DNA of 64,000 nucleotides from Puniceibacterium sp. IMCC21224 (GCF_001038505.1 NZ_LDPY01000001.1:372001-436000); one strand, 5' to 3'. Numbered from the stretch's first letter, positions 46,098-55,140 are shown. A program made the numbers and translations. Notes: generated by a model not told the origin, from the sequence alone.

Positions 46098-46567
46098 TAC
46101 TGCGGTTCCTCGATGATGTGATCTTCCCAGTCGTCTTCGTCCACCTCGAACTCTGCCACAGTGCGGTGGCGCATCGAAACGCCTGCATCGTGGACCGAAT
46201 CAGGGGTGCCTGAAATCAACGGATGCCAGTCGAACAGGCGCTTGCCCTCCCATAGCAGGCGGTAGGCGCAGGTGCGGGGCATCCAGTAGGCGTGCTGGTC
46301 GATATTGGACGGCTTTAGCACGATGCATTCCGGAACGAACTGGTGGCGGATCGGATACTGTGCACAGCGGCAGGTTGTGTCGTCGAACAGGCGGCAGGCG
46401 ACGCGCGTCAGTTCGACGTGCCCGGTGTCTTCATCCTCAAGCTTGTTAAGACAGCATTTGCCGCATCCGTCGCACAGCGCCTCCCATTCCTTTGGGGACA
46501 GTTTGGTCAGCGGCTTGTTTTCCCAGAATCGGGGGGGCAGGCCGTCGCGGTCAATCGGATCACTCAT
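46097..46567 (-). CDS. YcgN-family cysteine cluster protein
   Basis: A 156-residue protein with the cluster CDGCGKCCLNK (about residues 32-42) and further Cys (CRLFDDTTCRCAQYP), plausible ligands for zinc or an iron-sulfur centre. The family (UPF0260) has no established function. The ATG at 46567 overlaps the ribF stop by 4 bases (ATGA). The C terminus is acidic. Confidence 0.9.
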   Translation of the reverse strand: MSDPIDRDGLPPRFWENKPLTKLSPKEWEALCDGCGKCCLNKLEDEDTGHVELTRVACRLFDDTTCRCAQYPIRHQFVPECIVLKPSNIDQHAYWMPRTCAYRLLWEGKRLFDWHPLISGTPDSVHDAGVSMRHRTVAEFEVDEDDWEDHIIEEPQ

Positions 46568-47496
46568 AGCGCGGCCAGAATGGTGCGGGCGCGGGCACAA
46601 TCGGCATCCATTTGGGTGATCAACGCCTCAAGGCTGTCAAACTTTTCCTCGGGTCGCAGGTAGTCAACCAGGGCAACTGACAGTGTCGCGCCATAAAGAT
46701 CACCTTTGAAATCAAAGAGAAAGGATTCCAGATTGGCGTGATTTTCGCCAAACATCGGCCGCACTCCGATCGACGCGGCGCCCATGTATTGGCCTTGATG
46801 CGGACCGTTGCGGACCTCGACCAGCACGGCATAGACGCCGAATTTAGGCGGATGCAGGCCGTCGATGGACATATTCGCGGTGGGAAAGCCCAGTTCGCGA
46901 CCGCGCTGTTCGCCGCCGATCACCTTGCCTTCGATGCGGTGCCAGTGGCCCAGCTGCGCGGCTGCCTTGCGCGGTTCGCCATTGCTGAGCGCGGCACGGA
47001 TCGACGTTGAGCTCACTTGCCCGGATCCCGCCTCGACCAGCTCAGCCACCGTTACGCCAAAGCCCATCTGTTCCCCAAACTGCTGTAAATTTGACGCCTT
47101 GCCGGCACGGTCCTTGCCAAAGGCAAAGTCAGCGCCGACGACGACATGACTTAGCCCCAGTCCCTGGGACAGCACCCGGCGTGCGAATTCTTCGGGTGTT
47201 AGGGCGGCCATCGCAGAGTTGAAGTTCAACTCATATAGCTTTTCCACCCCGAGTTTGGCCAGTCGCGAGGCGCGTGCCTCTTGGCCCATCAGGCGGAAAG
47301 GCGATGCGTTGGGGGCAAAAAATTTGCGGGGATGCGGCTCGAATGTCAGGACACCCAGCGGGGCGGCGCTGTCTGCCTCGCGCGCCAGACGAATGACCGA
47401 CTGATGGCCCAGATGCACGCCGTCGAAATTTCCGATCGCGGCGCTGGCACCCCGATCCCGAGGCTCAACAAATTGGTAATCCCGGATGATCCGCAT
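46564..47496 (-). CDS. ribF: Bifunctional riboflavin kinase/FAD synthetase
   Basis: Phosphorylates riboflavin to FMN and adenylylates it to FAD. The 310 residues comprise the N-terminal nucleotidyltransferase domain (AIGNFDGVHLGHQSVI, VVVGADFAFGKDRAGK, SSTSIRAALSNGE) and the C-terminal flavokinase domain (RGRELGFPTANM, FGVYAV, ESFLFDFKGDLYG). Both sites look intact. No FMN riboswitch is visible upstream. First gene of a three-gene leftward unit. Confidence 0.97.
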   Translation of the reverse strand: MRIIRDYQFVEPRDRGASAAIGNFDGVHLGHQSVIRLAREADSAAPLGVLTFEPHPRKFFAPNASPFRLMGQEARASRLAKLGVEKLYELNFNSAMAALTPEEFARRVLSQGLGLSHVVVGADFAFGKDRAGKASNLQQFGEQMGFGVTVAELVEAGSGQVSSTSIRAALSNGEPRKAAAQLGHWHRIEGKVIGGEQRGRELGFPTANMSIDGLHPPKFGVYAVLVEVRNGPHQGQYMGAASIGVRPMFGENHANLESFLFDFKGDLYGATLSVALVDYLRPEEKFDSLEALITQMDADCARARTILAAL

Positions 47497-47547
47497 GGGC
47501 TGAGGGTTAGCCGCGCGACAGGGTCAGCGCAAGCGCTGATCCGCCCC

Positions 47548-47567
47548 AAAGACCGCCTTTGGCGGTC
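47548..47567 (-). terminator. Terminator-like hairpin after the MaoC gene
   Basis: On the minus strand GACCGCC-AAA-GGCGGTC (47567-47551) is followed by TTT. A second hairpin (TCAGCGC/GCGCTGA, 47524-47539) lies just beyond. Both are in the 103-base gap between the MaoC gene and ribF. Confidence 0.55.
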
Positions 47568-47599
47568 AGGGCTGCAGGGCGCCTGTCGGATTGGCCGGG

Positions 47600-48043
47600 T
47601 CAGTCGAACTTGCGGCTGGGGGCAAGGACAACTGCCTCACCGATCAGCACTTTCTTTCCATCCACAGCGCAATGACACTCGAGTTTGACGCGGCGTTTGC
47701 CAAGGTCGATGTCGATCACCTTGACCTCGGCAAAGACCATGTCGCCGGGGCGCACGGGGGCAAGAAATTTGAGGGTCTGACCCATGTAGACGGTGCCGTG
47801 GCCGGGCAGCTGTTCGCCGATCACCGCAGAAATCAGCCCGGCGGTCAGCATGCCGTGGGCGATGCGCCCCTCAAAGATCGTGTCGCGGGCGTAATCGTCG
47901 TCCAGATGCACCGGGTTGCGGTCAGTCGATACCTCGGCAAAGAGTTCGATGTCGCGATCCGTCACCTGTTTGCGCAGGGAACGGGTCATGCCCATCTCGA
48001 TATCTTCGATACAAATCGTTCCGCGTGGCATGTTGTCCAACAT
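47600..48043 (-). CDS. MaoC-family (R)-specific enoyl-CoA hydratase
   Basis: A 147-residue hotdog-fold hydratase, PhaJ-like. It carries the hydratase-2 motif in STDRNPVHLDDDYA (Asp-x4-His dyad) and FEGRIAHGMLTAGLIS. It probably converts trans-2-enoyl-CoA to (R)-3-hydroxyacyl-CoA, feeding polyhydroxyalkanoate or reversed beta-oxidation. The 216-base region upstream is AT-rich and has CGGGT/ACCCG arms (48068-48072, 48091-48095) that may be an operator. Single-gene unit. Confidence 0.9.
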   Translation of the reverse strand: MLDNMPRGTICIEDIEMGMTRSLRKQVTDRDIELFAEVSTDRNPVHLDDDYARDTIFEGRIAHGMLTAGLISAVIGEQLPGHGTVYMGQTLKFLAPVRPGDMVFAEVKVIDIDLGKRRVKLECHCAVDGKKVLIGEAVVLAPSRKFD

Positions 48044-48259
48044 TTTGACCCCCCTGCTTGCATCTACCGGGTAATAATAAGTGAATAGTAACCCGAATTT
48101 TGTAACTTAATTACTTTGCAGGTGCAGAAAATCAAGCCCTACCTTGGTCAACACGTTAAAATTTAGCCGATGCATCCATTATGCCGCAGGTGAGGTCGCC
48201 GTTGAATCGGGCGCTTCCTGTGCCTGTTGTTCGGCCCAGAGGCTGCGCAGAGTGGCCCC

Positions 48260-48886
48260 TTACCCGACGAATCGGGTCTCTAGAACGGTGCCGCGTTCGA
48301 TCCGGTCGCTGCGGAAATGCCGGAACCCGGACCGCAATTCGCACCAGGCGGCGATCATCACGCAGTCAATATGATAGATCACAGCGAGGGGCCGGACGAT
48401 GCGGCAGGTCTCGGCTCTGTCGGCGTCGGTGTAAACCAGTTCCAGTTTGTGTTCGGACCGGATCGCGTCGCGCAATGCAGCGATGGACACGCACCCTAGC
48501 GCCGGATCGTCGCGTGGCGCACCCCAAGGCGCGACGACCAGCCAGTCTGACGGGCCGTGCAACGCTTCGACCTTTTGGGTCACGCGCCGCGCGGCGCGTT
48601 GCAGTTCAGTGTCGCCGGTGCGCGCCAACAGGGCAAGCCCGACGCGCAGCGCCTCGATCTCTTGGGTGTCGAAATTGAGCGGTGGCAAATCATAGCCGCG
48701 GCGCATGACATAGCCCAGACCCGGTGCACCTTCGACGGGCACCCGCATCGCCTGAAGGGTCGCCATATCACGGTAGATCGTGCGAACCGACACCTCAAGC
48801 AGGTCGGCCAGCCGTTCGGCGCTGAGCGGTGCGGTTGCTGCCCGCAGGGTCTGGATCGCTTCGAACAAGCGGCTGGTACGGGGCAT
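48260..48886 (-). CDS. YafY/WYL-domain transcriptional regulator
   Basis: A 208-residue regulator with an N-terminal HTH_11 winged helix (APLSAERLADLLEVSVRTIY, then RDMATLQAMRVPVEGAPGLG) and a WYL ligand domain (HIDCVMIAAWCELRSGFRHF, then RSDRI). Such proteins often sit divergently from the gene they control, with a TGTCAG-type operator between. The operator is present (48908-48957), but the expected partner gene (glyoxalase, DinB or similar) is not: only a short frame follows before a converging phosphatase gene. Confidence 0.9.
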   Translation of the reverse strand: MPRTSRLFEAIQTLRAATAPLSAERLADLLEVSVRTIYRDMATLQAMRVPVEGAPGLGYVMRRGYDLPPLNFDTQEIEALRVGLALLARTGDTELQRAARRVTQKVEALHGPSDWLVVAPWGAPRDDPALGCVSIAALRDAIRSEHKLELVYTDADRAETCRIVRPLAVIYHIDCVMIAAWCELRSGFRHFRSDRIERGTVLETRFVG

Positions 48887-48907
48887 ATGCTCTCCTGTCG
48901 TGGGGCC

Positions 48908-48957
48908 TGTCAGGCTGCTGACACCCTAGCACAGCCCCCTGACAGGGGATGTCAGGG
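48908..48957. promoter_or_regulatory. Phased TGTCAG/CTGACA operator array
   Basis: Four half-sites: TGTCAG 48908-48913, CTGACA 48918-48923, CTGACA 48939-48944, TGTCAG 48950-48955. Starts are 10, 21 and 11 bases apart, so all face the same side of the helix. The last pair extends to CCCTGACA/TGTCAGGG with a 5-base spacer. It lies immediately upstream of the WYL regulator gene. Confidence 0.7.
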
Positions 48958-48988
48958 GTGAGGGCGCATTTTGCCATCGCCGGATAAT

Positions 48989-49192
48989 ATGGAGTTCACC
49001 GATATGCGCGCCAAACACGTACCCACGCGCCTTGCCCTCGGGTTGCTAAGCAAACCACCGGGCGCAGAGCCTGAACGCTCAGTCGCCCCGCCGCGTCTGC
49101 TGTCGGTGGGGTTGACCGATCGGCTAAGCCGCCTGTTTCAGCGTAAAAAGCCGATGGCAAAGGTGGGTGTGGCCTGTTCGCGCTCAAGATAA
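48989..49192 (+). CDS. Short open frame downstream of the operator (doubtful)
   Basis: A possible 67-residue product (MEFTDMRAKHVPTRLALG at the start), basic and without a domain I recognise. It is the only frame in the position where the WYL regulator's target would be, but it has no good ribosome binding site and its last 55 bases overlap the converging HAD gene. It may be a remnant of a lost target gene or not a gene. Confidence 0.22.
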   Translation: MEFTDMRAKHVPTRLALGLLSKPPGAEPERSVAPPRLLSVGLTDRLSRLFQRKKPMAKVGVACSRSR

Positions 49193-50010
49193 CTGCGCAG
49201 CGCGTCAGGATCGGGCTGTTCGCGGGTCAGGGTGTCGGCGGCGGCCAGACCGCCGGTGATGAACAGTGAATCGATATCCTCGCCCATTGCGCCATCGATA
49301 TCGGTGTGAACCCCGTCCCCGATCGCCAGAATGCCAGAGTTGGGGACATCGCGCCCCAGTTCGGTCAGCCGGGCGCGGGCCAGATCGTAGATCGGCGGAT
49401 GCGGTTTACCAAAATACAGGCTTTCTCCGCCCATCTCGGTATAGAGCCGCGCCAGCGCTCCGGCGCACCATTCCCGCGATTCTCCGCGATCCACGACAAT
49501 GTCCGGGTTGGCGCAGAGCAGCTTGAGGCCCTTTTGCTTGGCATAGAGGAACTGCGGCCGGTTCACGTCCGGGTCGGCATGGGGATCAAACGGTCCGCAG
49601 CAGACGATGCCTTCGGCCTCTTCCAGCGGAACGCGGGTGACCTTAATGGGGTCGTGGACCAGTTTGATCGGATCAAAGAAGCCGTTGTCATGCGTTTCAC
49701 CCATGAACCAGATTTTTGTGCCAACGATGCCGCGATACATTGCCGAACGCGCAGAATCGCCTGAGGTGGCGATGGTGTCCCAGGCGTCGGTCGGCACACC
49801 CATGCGCGCGATCTGGCGTTCCACATCGGTGCGCGGGCGCGGTGCATTGGTCAGCAGAACCACCGTGCCACCACGTTTGCGGTAGGCTTGCAAGGCCGCA
49901 ACCGCATCGGGATAGGCGGTGACGCCGTTGTGCACACACCCCCAAAGATCGACAAATAGCGCGTCATACCGGTCGGAAATGTCAGCGAGCTGAGTGATGA
50001 TCTGTGTCAT
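49138..50010 (-). CDS. HAD-superfamily class IIA phosphatase (TIGR01459 type)
   Basis: A 290-residue HAD hydrolase. Motif I is YDALFVDLWGCVHNG, with Trp in place of the second Asp, as is usual for this subgroup. Motif II is VLLTNAPRPR, and the C-terminal motif (FGKPHPPIY, then AIGDGVHTDIDGA) contains the acidic metal ligands. It resembles NagD-like sugar phosphatases in domain arrangement. Substrate unknown. The ATG at 50010 is preferred over one six codons earlier. Confidence 0.9.
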   Translation of the reverse strand: MTQIITQLADISDRYDALFVDLWGCVHNGVTAYPDAVAALQAYRKRGGTVVLLTNAPRPRTDVERQIARMGVPTDAWDTIATSGDSARSAMYRGIVGTKIWFMGETHDNGFFDPIKLVHDPIKVTRVPLEEAEGIVCCGPFDPHADPDVNRPQFLYAKQKGLKLLCANPDIVVDRGESREWCAGALARLYTEMGGESLYFGKPHPPIYDLARARLTELGRDVPNSGILAIGDGVHTDIDGAMGEDIDSLFITGGLAAADTLTREQPDPDALRSYLEREQATPTFAIGFLR

Positions 50011-50126
50011 GGGCATGCCTGATTGCAAGTTCGGTTTCCGGGGGTCATCCCATATCGCACGTCATGTGCAAAGGGTCTTGCCGTGCAGAAGTGCGTTTTA
50101 GGCTCGGCACCGCGCGGGACCGGCCG

Positions 50127-50468
50127 TCACGCGCCCAAAAACAGCAGTCCGGAAAAATCGAGGCCGAGCAGGTTCGCGACCGCCTCGTGAAAATACACGA
50201 GTGCAGCGATCAATCCCCAATAAACCGGAATGCGGTTCAGTCGTGTACGAAACGGTTCTTTGCTCGTTTTGTGGCGGAATTTGCGCTGGCCCAGTTTTGC
50301 GCCCACCCAGCCACCAAAAAAGGCCAGCGTCAGCAGCGTGCGTTCCGGGGTGCGCTGACGTTGGCCGATGGCCTGACGCTTGTCCCACCAAAAGGCGGCA
50401 AAGGCCCAGACATTCATCAGCAGAACGACAGTGCTGACGATCAGAATAAGTTGTGGAACATGGGGCAT
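50127..50468 (-). CDS. DUF1294 membrane protein
   Basis: A 113-residue protein with an N-terminal hydrophobic helix (LILIVSTVVLLMNVWAFAAF), the family motif WWDKRQA near residue 27, and RTPERTLLTLAFFGGWVGA forming a second helix. A third hydrophobic segment (YWGLIAALVYFHEAVANLLG) is C-terminal. The DUF1294 family has no established function. Lies between the pyrophosphatase and HAD genes, all leftward. Confidence 0.88.
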   Translation of the reverse strand: MPHVPQLILIVSTVVLLMNVWAFAAFWWDKRQAIGQRQRTPERTLLTLAFFGGWVGAKLGQRKFRHKTSKEPFRTRLNRIPVYWGLIAALVYFHEAVANLLGLDFSGLLFLGA

Positions 50469-50520
50469 GGTGCATCCAGCCGCAGCGCGCCGATATGTGG
50501 CGCGCCGCAGCTTAGTAGCC

Positions 50521-51441
50521 TCAGACCTTGAGATTCGGGATGATCTGCTTTTTGCGGCTCATGATGCCGGGCAGGACCACAGTGTCGCCGGTGACTGTGA
50601 CGCCAAAGCTTTTCTCGGCCACGGTTTTCACCAGATCGTTGGGGACCAGCAGCGTTGCCTCTTCGTTGAGGATGTCGACGACAAACAGCAGCACCTGATC
50701 TGCACCGTCTTCCTGGGCCACGTCCACCATTGCGGCCATCAGGCTGTCCTTGCGATCCAGCACGGTCTTGGGCGCGGTGGTTTCCAGCACCGAGACGCGA
50801 AAATCCTTGCCATCCACGGTGTATTCCTTGGAATCCATCCGCAGCAGTTCGGCGTCAGAAAAGCTGGATACGTCAGATTTGGCGGCGAACATTTCGGCGG
50901 CATATGCGGGAATGTCGATGCCCAGATCAGCGGCCAGCGATTCGGCTACGGCCTTGTCGACGGGGGTGGTGGTGGGCGAGCGGAATTCCAGGGTGTCTGA
51001 CAGGATACAGGTCAGCATCGCGCCTTTGATGCCCTTGGGCGCCTTGGCCAGATCGTCGCCGATCATCTTGTGCATGATGGTGGCGGTGCAGGCCAGAGGT
51101 TCGATGCGGATGTCGATCGGGCCTTTGGTTTCCAGTCCGCCGACCAGCTTGTGGTGGTCGATGATGGCGCGAATGTCGGCCTTGTTGATGCCAGCGGGCA
51201 GTTCAGCAGGGTTGTTGGTGTCGACGATCACGACCGGCGCGCCCTCAGCAACGTCTGCGATGATTTCGGGTTTGTCGAGGTTCCAGTGGGTCAGCATGAA
51301 CGCCGCTTCGGTGTTGGGTTCCCCCAGGAGGACGGGCTTGGCGGCCTCACCCTTGATTTCGGTCATGTACCAGGCCCAGATGATCGGGCTGCCGGTGCTG
51401 TCGGTGTCGGGGGATTTATGGCCGAGAACCTGAATGGTCAT
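50521..51441 (-). CDS. ppaC: Manganese-dependent (family II) inorganic pyrophosphatase
   Basis: Hydrolyses pyrophosphate to drive biosynthesis. The 306-residue protein has the DHH-family metal motifs GHKSPDTDS (residues about 7-15), VDTNNPAEL and IIDHHKLVGG. The C-terminal substrate motif is SRKKQIIP. This Bacillus-type enzyme replaces or supplements the family I enzyme in some Rhodobacterales. The ATG at 51441 agrees with the family start MTIQVLGHKSPDTDS. Downstream of the alkane hydroxylase on the same strand. Confidence 0.96.
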   Translation of the reverse strand: MTIQVLGHKSPDTDSTGSPIIWAWYMTEIKGEAAKPVLLGEPNTEAAFMLTHWNLDKPEIIADVAEGAPVVIVDTNNPAELPAGINKADIRAIIDHHKLVGGLETKGPIDIRIEPLACTATIMHKMIGDDLAKAPKGIKGAMLTCILSDTLEFRSPTTTPVDKAVAESLAADLGIDIPAYAAEMFAAKSDVSSFSDAELLRMDSKEYTVDGKDFRVSVLETTAPKTVLDRKDSLMAAMVDVAQEDGADQVLLFVVDILNEEATLLVPNDLVKTVAEKSFGVTVTGDTVVLPGIMSRKKQIIPNLKV

Positions 51442-51542
51442 GGGACGTCCTTCGCGTTGCGGATCGGTGTTTCGCGGGCGTTATAGGGGCGGGACGACAT
51501 GTTGTCACCTGCGGCAATGTGGACGCCGGCGCCGAAGTTGGA

Positions 51543-52685
51543 TCAGCGTGGCAGCGGGGTCTCTGCGCGGTTGTAGGGCGTCCAGTCGGTGATCTCTGGA
51601 TAATACTGCGCCCGCCAGTCGCGCACCCGCCGGTTCATCACGCGGCGCCAGAGCGGTGGGATCATCGCGGCCATTGTCATCACCGGATAACCATAGGGCA
51701 ATTGCGGCGCAGCCTCTGGTGCATAGGTTTGCAGCAATGGGAACCGGCGGTCGGGCTTGTAGTGATGGTCCGAGTGGCGTTGCAAATTGATCAGCAGCCA
51801 GTTTGACGCGGTTTGCGCGGCATTCCAGGAATGGCGTGGCAGGACATGTTCGTATTTCCCATCTCCGAGGTGTTTGCGGGTCAGGCCGTAATGTTCGACG
51901 TAGTTTGTCAGCTCAAGCTGCCAGATGGCAACGCCCGCCTGGATCGCAAACAAAACCAGCCCTGATAGCCCGCCTAACGCAAAGGCAAGCACCAACATCG
52001 TCAGTTGCAGCGTCCAGTAGCGCCAGAACGGATTGCTGGGATGGGTCCACGGCAGGCTCTTGCGCGCCAGCATGTCACGCTCGGCGTGAAAGGCGGACCG
52101 CAGGCTTTCGCGCAGGACGCGCGGGTAATAGCGGTGAAACCCTTCATTGTACCGGGCCGAGACCGGATCGCGCGGAGTACCGACATAGCGATGGTGGATC
52201 AGCAGATGCTCGGATCGAAAGTGGGAATAGAGCACCATTGCCAGCAGCAGATCCGCAAGGTTGCGTTCCAGCCGGTTTCTTTGGTGCATCAACTCGTGGG
52301 AATAGTTGATCCCGATCGTGCCGGTCATCACGCCGACGCCAAAGAACAGGCCGAATTTCTCAAGTGAGGCAAGATGTGCCGTATGGGTGGCGTACCAGAT
52401 CAGACCAAACAGATTGATAAACTGGAGCGGCGCCCAGATCAGCGTGACCAGCCGATACCAAAATAGCGCAATGTCGGGGGTCTGCGGGTCGGCGTTGACC
52501 TCATTCCGCCCGAGCGCGGCATCGAGGGCCGAGAACAGATACCACGTCATCACCGGGGGCAGCAGCACCCAAAGGCCCCCCTGAATCGCGCCGACCCAGA
52601 CGATCGGGATCAGCAACAGGGACATCCAGAATGGCAGTGCCGCCCAGAGGGGTGTGGCGGATCGGGTCAGGTTCTGATCGCTCAT
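51543..52685 (-). CDS. alkB: Alkane 1-monooxygenase (membrane di-iron hydroxylase)
   Basis: Terminally hydroxylates medium-chain alkanes with O2 and rubredoxin-supplied electrons. The 380-residue protein has about six membrane helices and all histidine boxes of the family (HELMH, HLLIHHRYVG, LQRHSDHH). The signature NYVEHYGLTRK is also present. No rubredoxin, rubredoxin reductase or AlkS-type regulator is adjacent. The ATG at 52685 follows mutY after 53 bases on the minus strand. Unrelated to the DNA-repair AlkB at 5.9 kb. Confidence 0.93.
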   Translation of the reverse strand: MSDQNLTRSATPLWAALPFWMSLLLIPIVWVGAIQGGLWVLLPPVMTWYLFSALDAALGRNEVNADPQTPDIALFWYRLVTLIWAPLQFINLFGLIWYATHTAHLASLEKFGLFFGVGVMTGTIGINYSHELMHQRNRLERNLADLLLAMVLYSHFRSEHLLIHHRYVGTPRDPVSARYNEGFHRYYPRVLRESLRSAFHAERDMLARKSLPWTHPSNPFWRYWTLQLTMLVLAFALGGLSGLVLFAIQAGVAIWQLELTNYVEHYGLTRKHLGDGKYEHVLPRHSWNAAQTASNWLLINLQRHSDHHYKPDRRFPLLQTYAPEAAPQLPYGYPVMTMAAMIPPLWRRVMNRRVRDWRAQYYPEITDWTPYNRAETPLPR

Positions 52686-52738
52686 CTCGTGCCTCCGGAT
52701 ATTGTATAGCCTGCTGCGCCCTGCGTCGCCAAGCGGTG

Positions 52739-53794
52739 TCAGCCACCACAGGCGAGGTGATAGGCCTTGCGCATCACGGTTGGCAGATCGGCGGGGTCAA
52801 AATCGGGCAACTCGATGAAATCTCCGCGATCCGGTCGGCGCTCCATCGGAACTAGCGCGGTTCTGACCGACAGGCGCAGGTGGAAATGGGTAAATGTGTG
52901 CAGTGCCTCACCGGGCACGATTTTCCATTCGGCGCGGATCGGCGGTGCCTCTTGCGGTGCCTCGTTCCAGTCAGATCCCGGCCATCCCAGCATACCGCCC
53001 AACAGCCCCTTGTCGGGGCGGCGTTCCAGCAGCCACGCGCCATCCACCCGGCGGGTCAGATAGATAAAGCCGAGCCGGATCGGCTTTTTCGCCCTGGGAC
53101 TCTTGCGTGGCAGGTCGTCGGCGGTGCCCATGTCCCAAGCGGCGCAGGCCCTGCGCCATGGACAAAGCCCACAAGCCGGTTTGCGCGGCGTGCATATCGT
53201 CGCGCCAAGGTCCATCACCGCCTGAGCATAGTCGCCGGGCCGCTCTTGGGGCGTCAAAACCGCAGCATACCCGGTCAGGATCGGTTTGGCGGCGGGCAGG
53301 GGGGTATGTTCATCATGCAGTCGCGCCATGACCCGTTCGACATTGCCATCTACCACCGTCTCAGCCGTGTCAAACGCGATGGCACTGATCGCGGCGGCCG
53401 TATAGGGGCCAACGCCCGGCAGCATCAGCAACGTCGCATGGTCGCGCGGAAAGGTGCCGCCGTGATCCGCGGTTATAACCCGCGCGCATTTCAGCAGATT
53501 GCGGGCGCGGGCATAGTACCCCAGCCCGGCCCATGCGGCCATCACGTCAGCGTCCTCGGCAGCGGCCAGATCCGCGACGCGGGGCCAGCGCGTGGTGAAC
53601 ACCTCAAAATAGCTTTTGACGGCGGCGACGGTGGTCTGTTGCAACATGATTTCGGACAGCCAGATGCGATAGGGGTCCGGCTGCACGCCTGCGGCCCGCG
53701 CGGCTGGACTTATGCGCCACGGCAGGGCCCGCGCATGGCGGTCGTACCATTCAAGCAGCGCCTGCGGGGTGGCGGGTTCACGTGTCACTGACAT
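52739..53794 (-). CDS. mutY: Adenine DNA glycosylase MutY
   Basis: Removes adenine mispaired with 8-oxoguanine. The 351 residues include the helix-hairpin-helix (LLMLPGVGPYTAAAI), the catalytic Glu in SEIMLQQTTV and Asp in VVDGNVERVMAR, and the [4Fe-4S] loop C-x6-C-x2-C-x5-C (CTPRKPACGLCPWRRAC). A C-terminal NUDIX-like domain recognises 8-oxoguanine. Divergent from the DUF721 and dsbA-like genes, a common Rhodobacterales order. Confidence 0.96.
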   Translation of the reverse strand: MSVTREPATPQALLEWYDRHARALPWRISPAARAAGVQPDPYRIWLSEIMLQQTTVAAVKSYFEVFTTRWPRVADLAAAEDADVMAAWAGLGYYARARNLLKCARVITADHGGTFPRDHATLLMLPGVGPYTAAAISAIAFDTAETVVDGNVERVMARLHDEHTPLPAAKPILTGYAAVLTPQERPGDYAQAVMDLGATICTPRKPACGLCPWRRACAAWDMGTADDLPRKSPRAKKPIRLGFIYLTRRVDGAWLLERRPDKGLLGGMLGWPGSDWNEAPQEAPPIRAEWKIVPGEALHTFTHFHLRLSVRTALVPMERRPDRGDFIELPDFDPADLPTVMRKAYHLACGG

Positions 53795-53889
53795 AAGTTT
53801 GATCGAATCTGTTGCGGGGCTAGGGGGTTTCCGGGCTGGCGCTTGGGCCCGGGGACACTAGAATAGCGTTTGACAGAGGGATTCAAGTC

Positions 53890-54420
53890 ATGGCCCAGCG
53901 ACCCTATTTCAAGCGCCCCAAAGGCACCGGCGGATTTTCCCGCACCTCGGCGCTGTTGCAGGGGCAGATTCGCAAGGCAAGCGAAACCCGTGGCTTTGCC
54001 CAATCGCGTCTGTTGACCCATTGGTCCGAGATCGCGGGCGAAGATGTCGCCGCCATGTCCCGCCCGGTTGAGGTGAGCTATTCCAAAGGCGGCTTTGGCG
54101 CGACGCTGGTGCTGCTGACCACAGGTGCCAACGCGCCAATGCTGGAAATGCAAAAGGTCAAGATCCGCGAGCGGGTGAACGCTGTCTACGGCTATAACGC
54201 CATTGCCCGGGTGCGGATTACACAAACTGCCGCCAGCGGGTTCTCTGAGGGGCGGGTGTCGTTTGATCATCGCCCCGGCCGGTCCGGACCGACGGAACCC
54301 GACGCCGCCTGCGTTGAACAGGGACACAAGGTTGCCGCAGGGGTCGGAGACGACAGCCTGCGCGCCGCACTTGAACGTCTGGCCGCAAACGTCATAAGCA
54401 AATCCAAAGGTTCGGCCTGA
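53890..54420 (+). CDS. DUF721 (DciA-like) protein
   Basis: A 176-residue protein with the N-terminal DUF721 core (SETRGFAQSRLLTHWSEIAG, then STLVVLTTGANAPMLEM-like strand and KIRERVNAVYGYNAI). Some members (DciA) help load the replicative helicase. Whether this one does is unknown. The C-terminal third is less conserved. AGAGGGA precedes the ATG. Divergent from mutY; a dsbA-like gene follows after 48 bases. Confidence 0.85.
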   Translation: MAQRPYFKRPKGTGGFSRTSALLQGQIRKASETRGFAQSRLLTHWSEIAGEDVAAMSRPVEVSYSKGGFGATLVLLTTGANAPMLEMQKVKIRERVNAVYGYNAIARVRITQTAASGFSEGRVSFDHRPGRSGPTEPDAACVEQGHKVAAGVGDDSLRAALERLAANVISKSKGSA

Positions 54421-54468
54421 GGGCCGTAGCAACTGAAACAAACGATGAATAACAAAGAGGTTTCCACC

Positions 54469-55140
54469 ATGAAACGGATTATCCCGGTCGCCGCCCTGGC
54501 CCTGACCCTGATTGCCGGGGGTGGCTGGCTGCTGTCTCAGCCGCGCACGACCGCCAGTGGCGGTTTTGACCTGCCTGGCGCAGCGTCGGCGCAGGAAAGC
54601 ACCGCCGCAGACGTCGAGATCACCGATATGGTGCAAGGCGATGTGAATGCCCCGGTCGAAGTGGTGGAATACGCCTCCTTCACCTGCCCGCATTGCGCCA
54701 ATTTCCATGCGACGGTCTATGACCAGCTCAAGGAAAACTATATCGACACCGGCAAGATCAAGTTCGTCTACCGCGAGGTTTATTTTGATAAATACGGCGT
54801 CTGGGCGTCAATGATCGCGCGCTGTGGCGGGCCCGAGAAATTCTTTGGCATCACCGGTCTGATGTATAAAGGTCAGTCCGAGTGGGTCCGCGCCGGTGCA
54901 GATGGCGCGATCGCGGATGAACTTCGCAAGATCGGCCTGCTGGCGGGGATCACCAAGGATCAGCTCGACACCTGCCTCGCCGATAGTGATCAGCTGCGCG
55001 GGTTGGTGGCCTGGTATCAGGAAAACGCGACCCGCGACGACGTCACTTCGACGCCGACCTTTCTGATCGACGGCAAGAAGTATTCCAACATGAACTATGC
55101 CGATTTCTCGGCTGTGTTGGACGAAAAGCTCGGCGAATGA
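54469..55140 (+). CDS. DsbA-family thioredoxin-like protein
   Basis: A 223-residue periplasmic protein. It has an N-terminal hydrophobic segment (VAALALTLIAGGGWLLS, signal or anchor), then a thioredoxin fold with the active site CPHC (Cys73-Cys76) in YASFTCPHCANFH and the cis-Pro loop TSTPTFLIDGKK. It is expected to act in disulfide formation or isomerisation. The ATG at 54469 with AAAGAGG is preferred over one at 54445. Its stop overlaps the CaiB-family gene by 4 bases. Confidence 0.9.
   Translation: MKRIIPVAALALTLIAGGGWLLSQPRTTASGGFDLPGAASAQESTAADVEITDMVQGDVNAPVEVVEYASFTCPHCANFHATVYDQLKENYIDTGKIKFVYREVYFDKYGVWASMIARCGGPEKFFGITGLMYKGQSEWVRAGADGAIADELRKIGLLAGITKDQLDTCLADSDQLRGLVAWYQENATRDDVTSTPTFLIDGKKYSNMNYADFSAVLDEKLGE

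Noticed and set aside
46564..47600. FMN riboswitch upstream of ribF
   Set aside because: The short gap upstream of ribF holds only simple hairpins; no RFN-element pattern is present.
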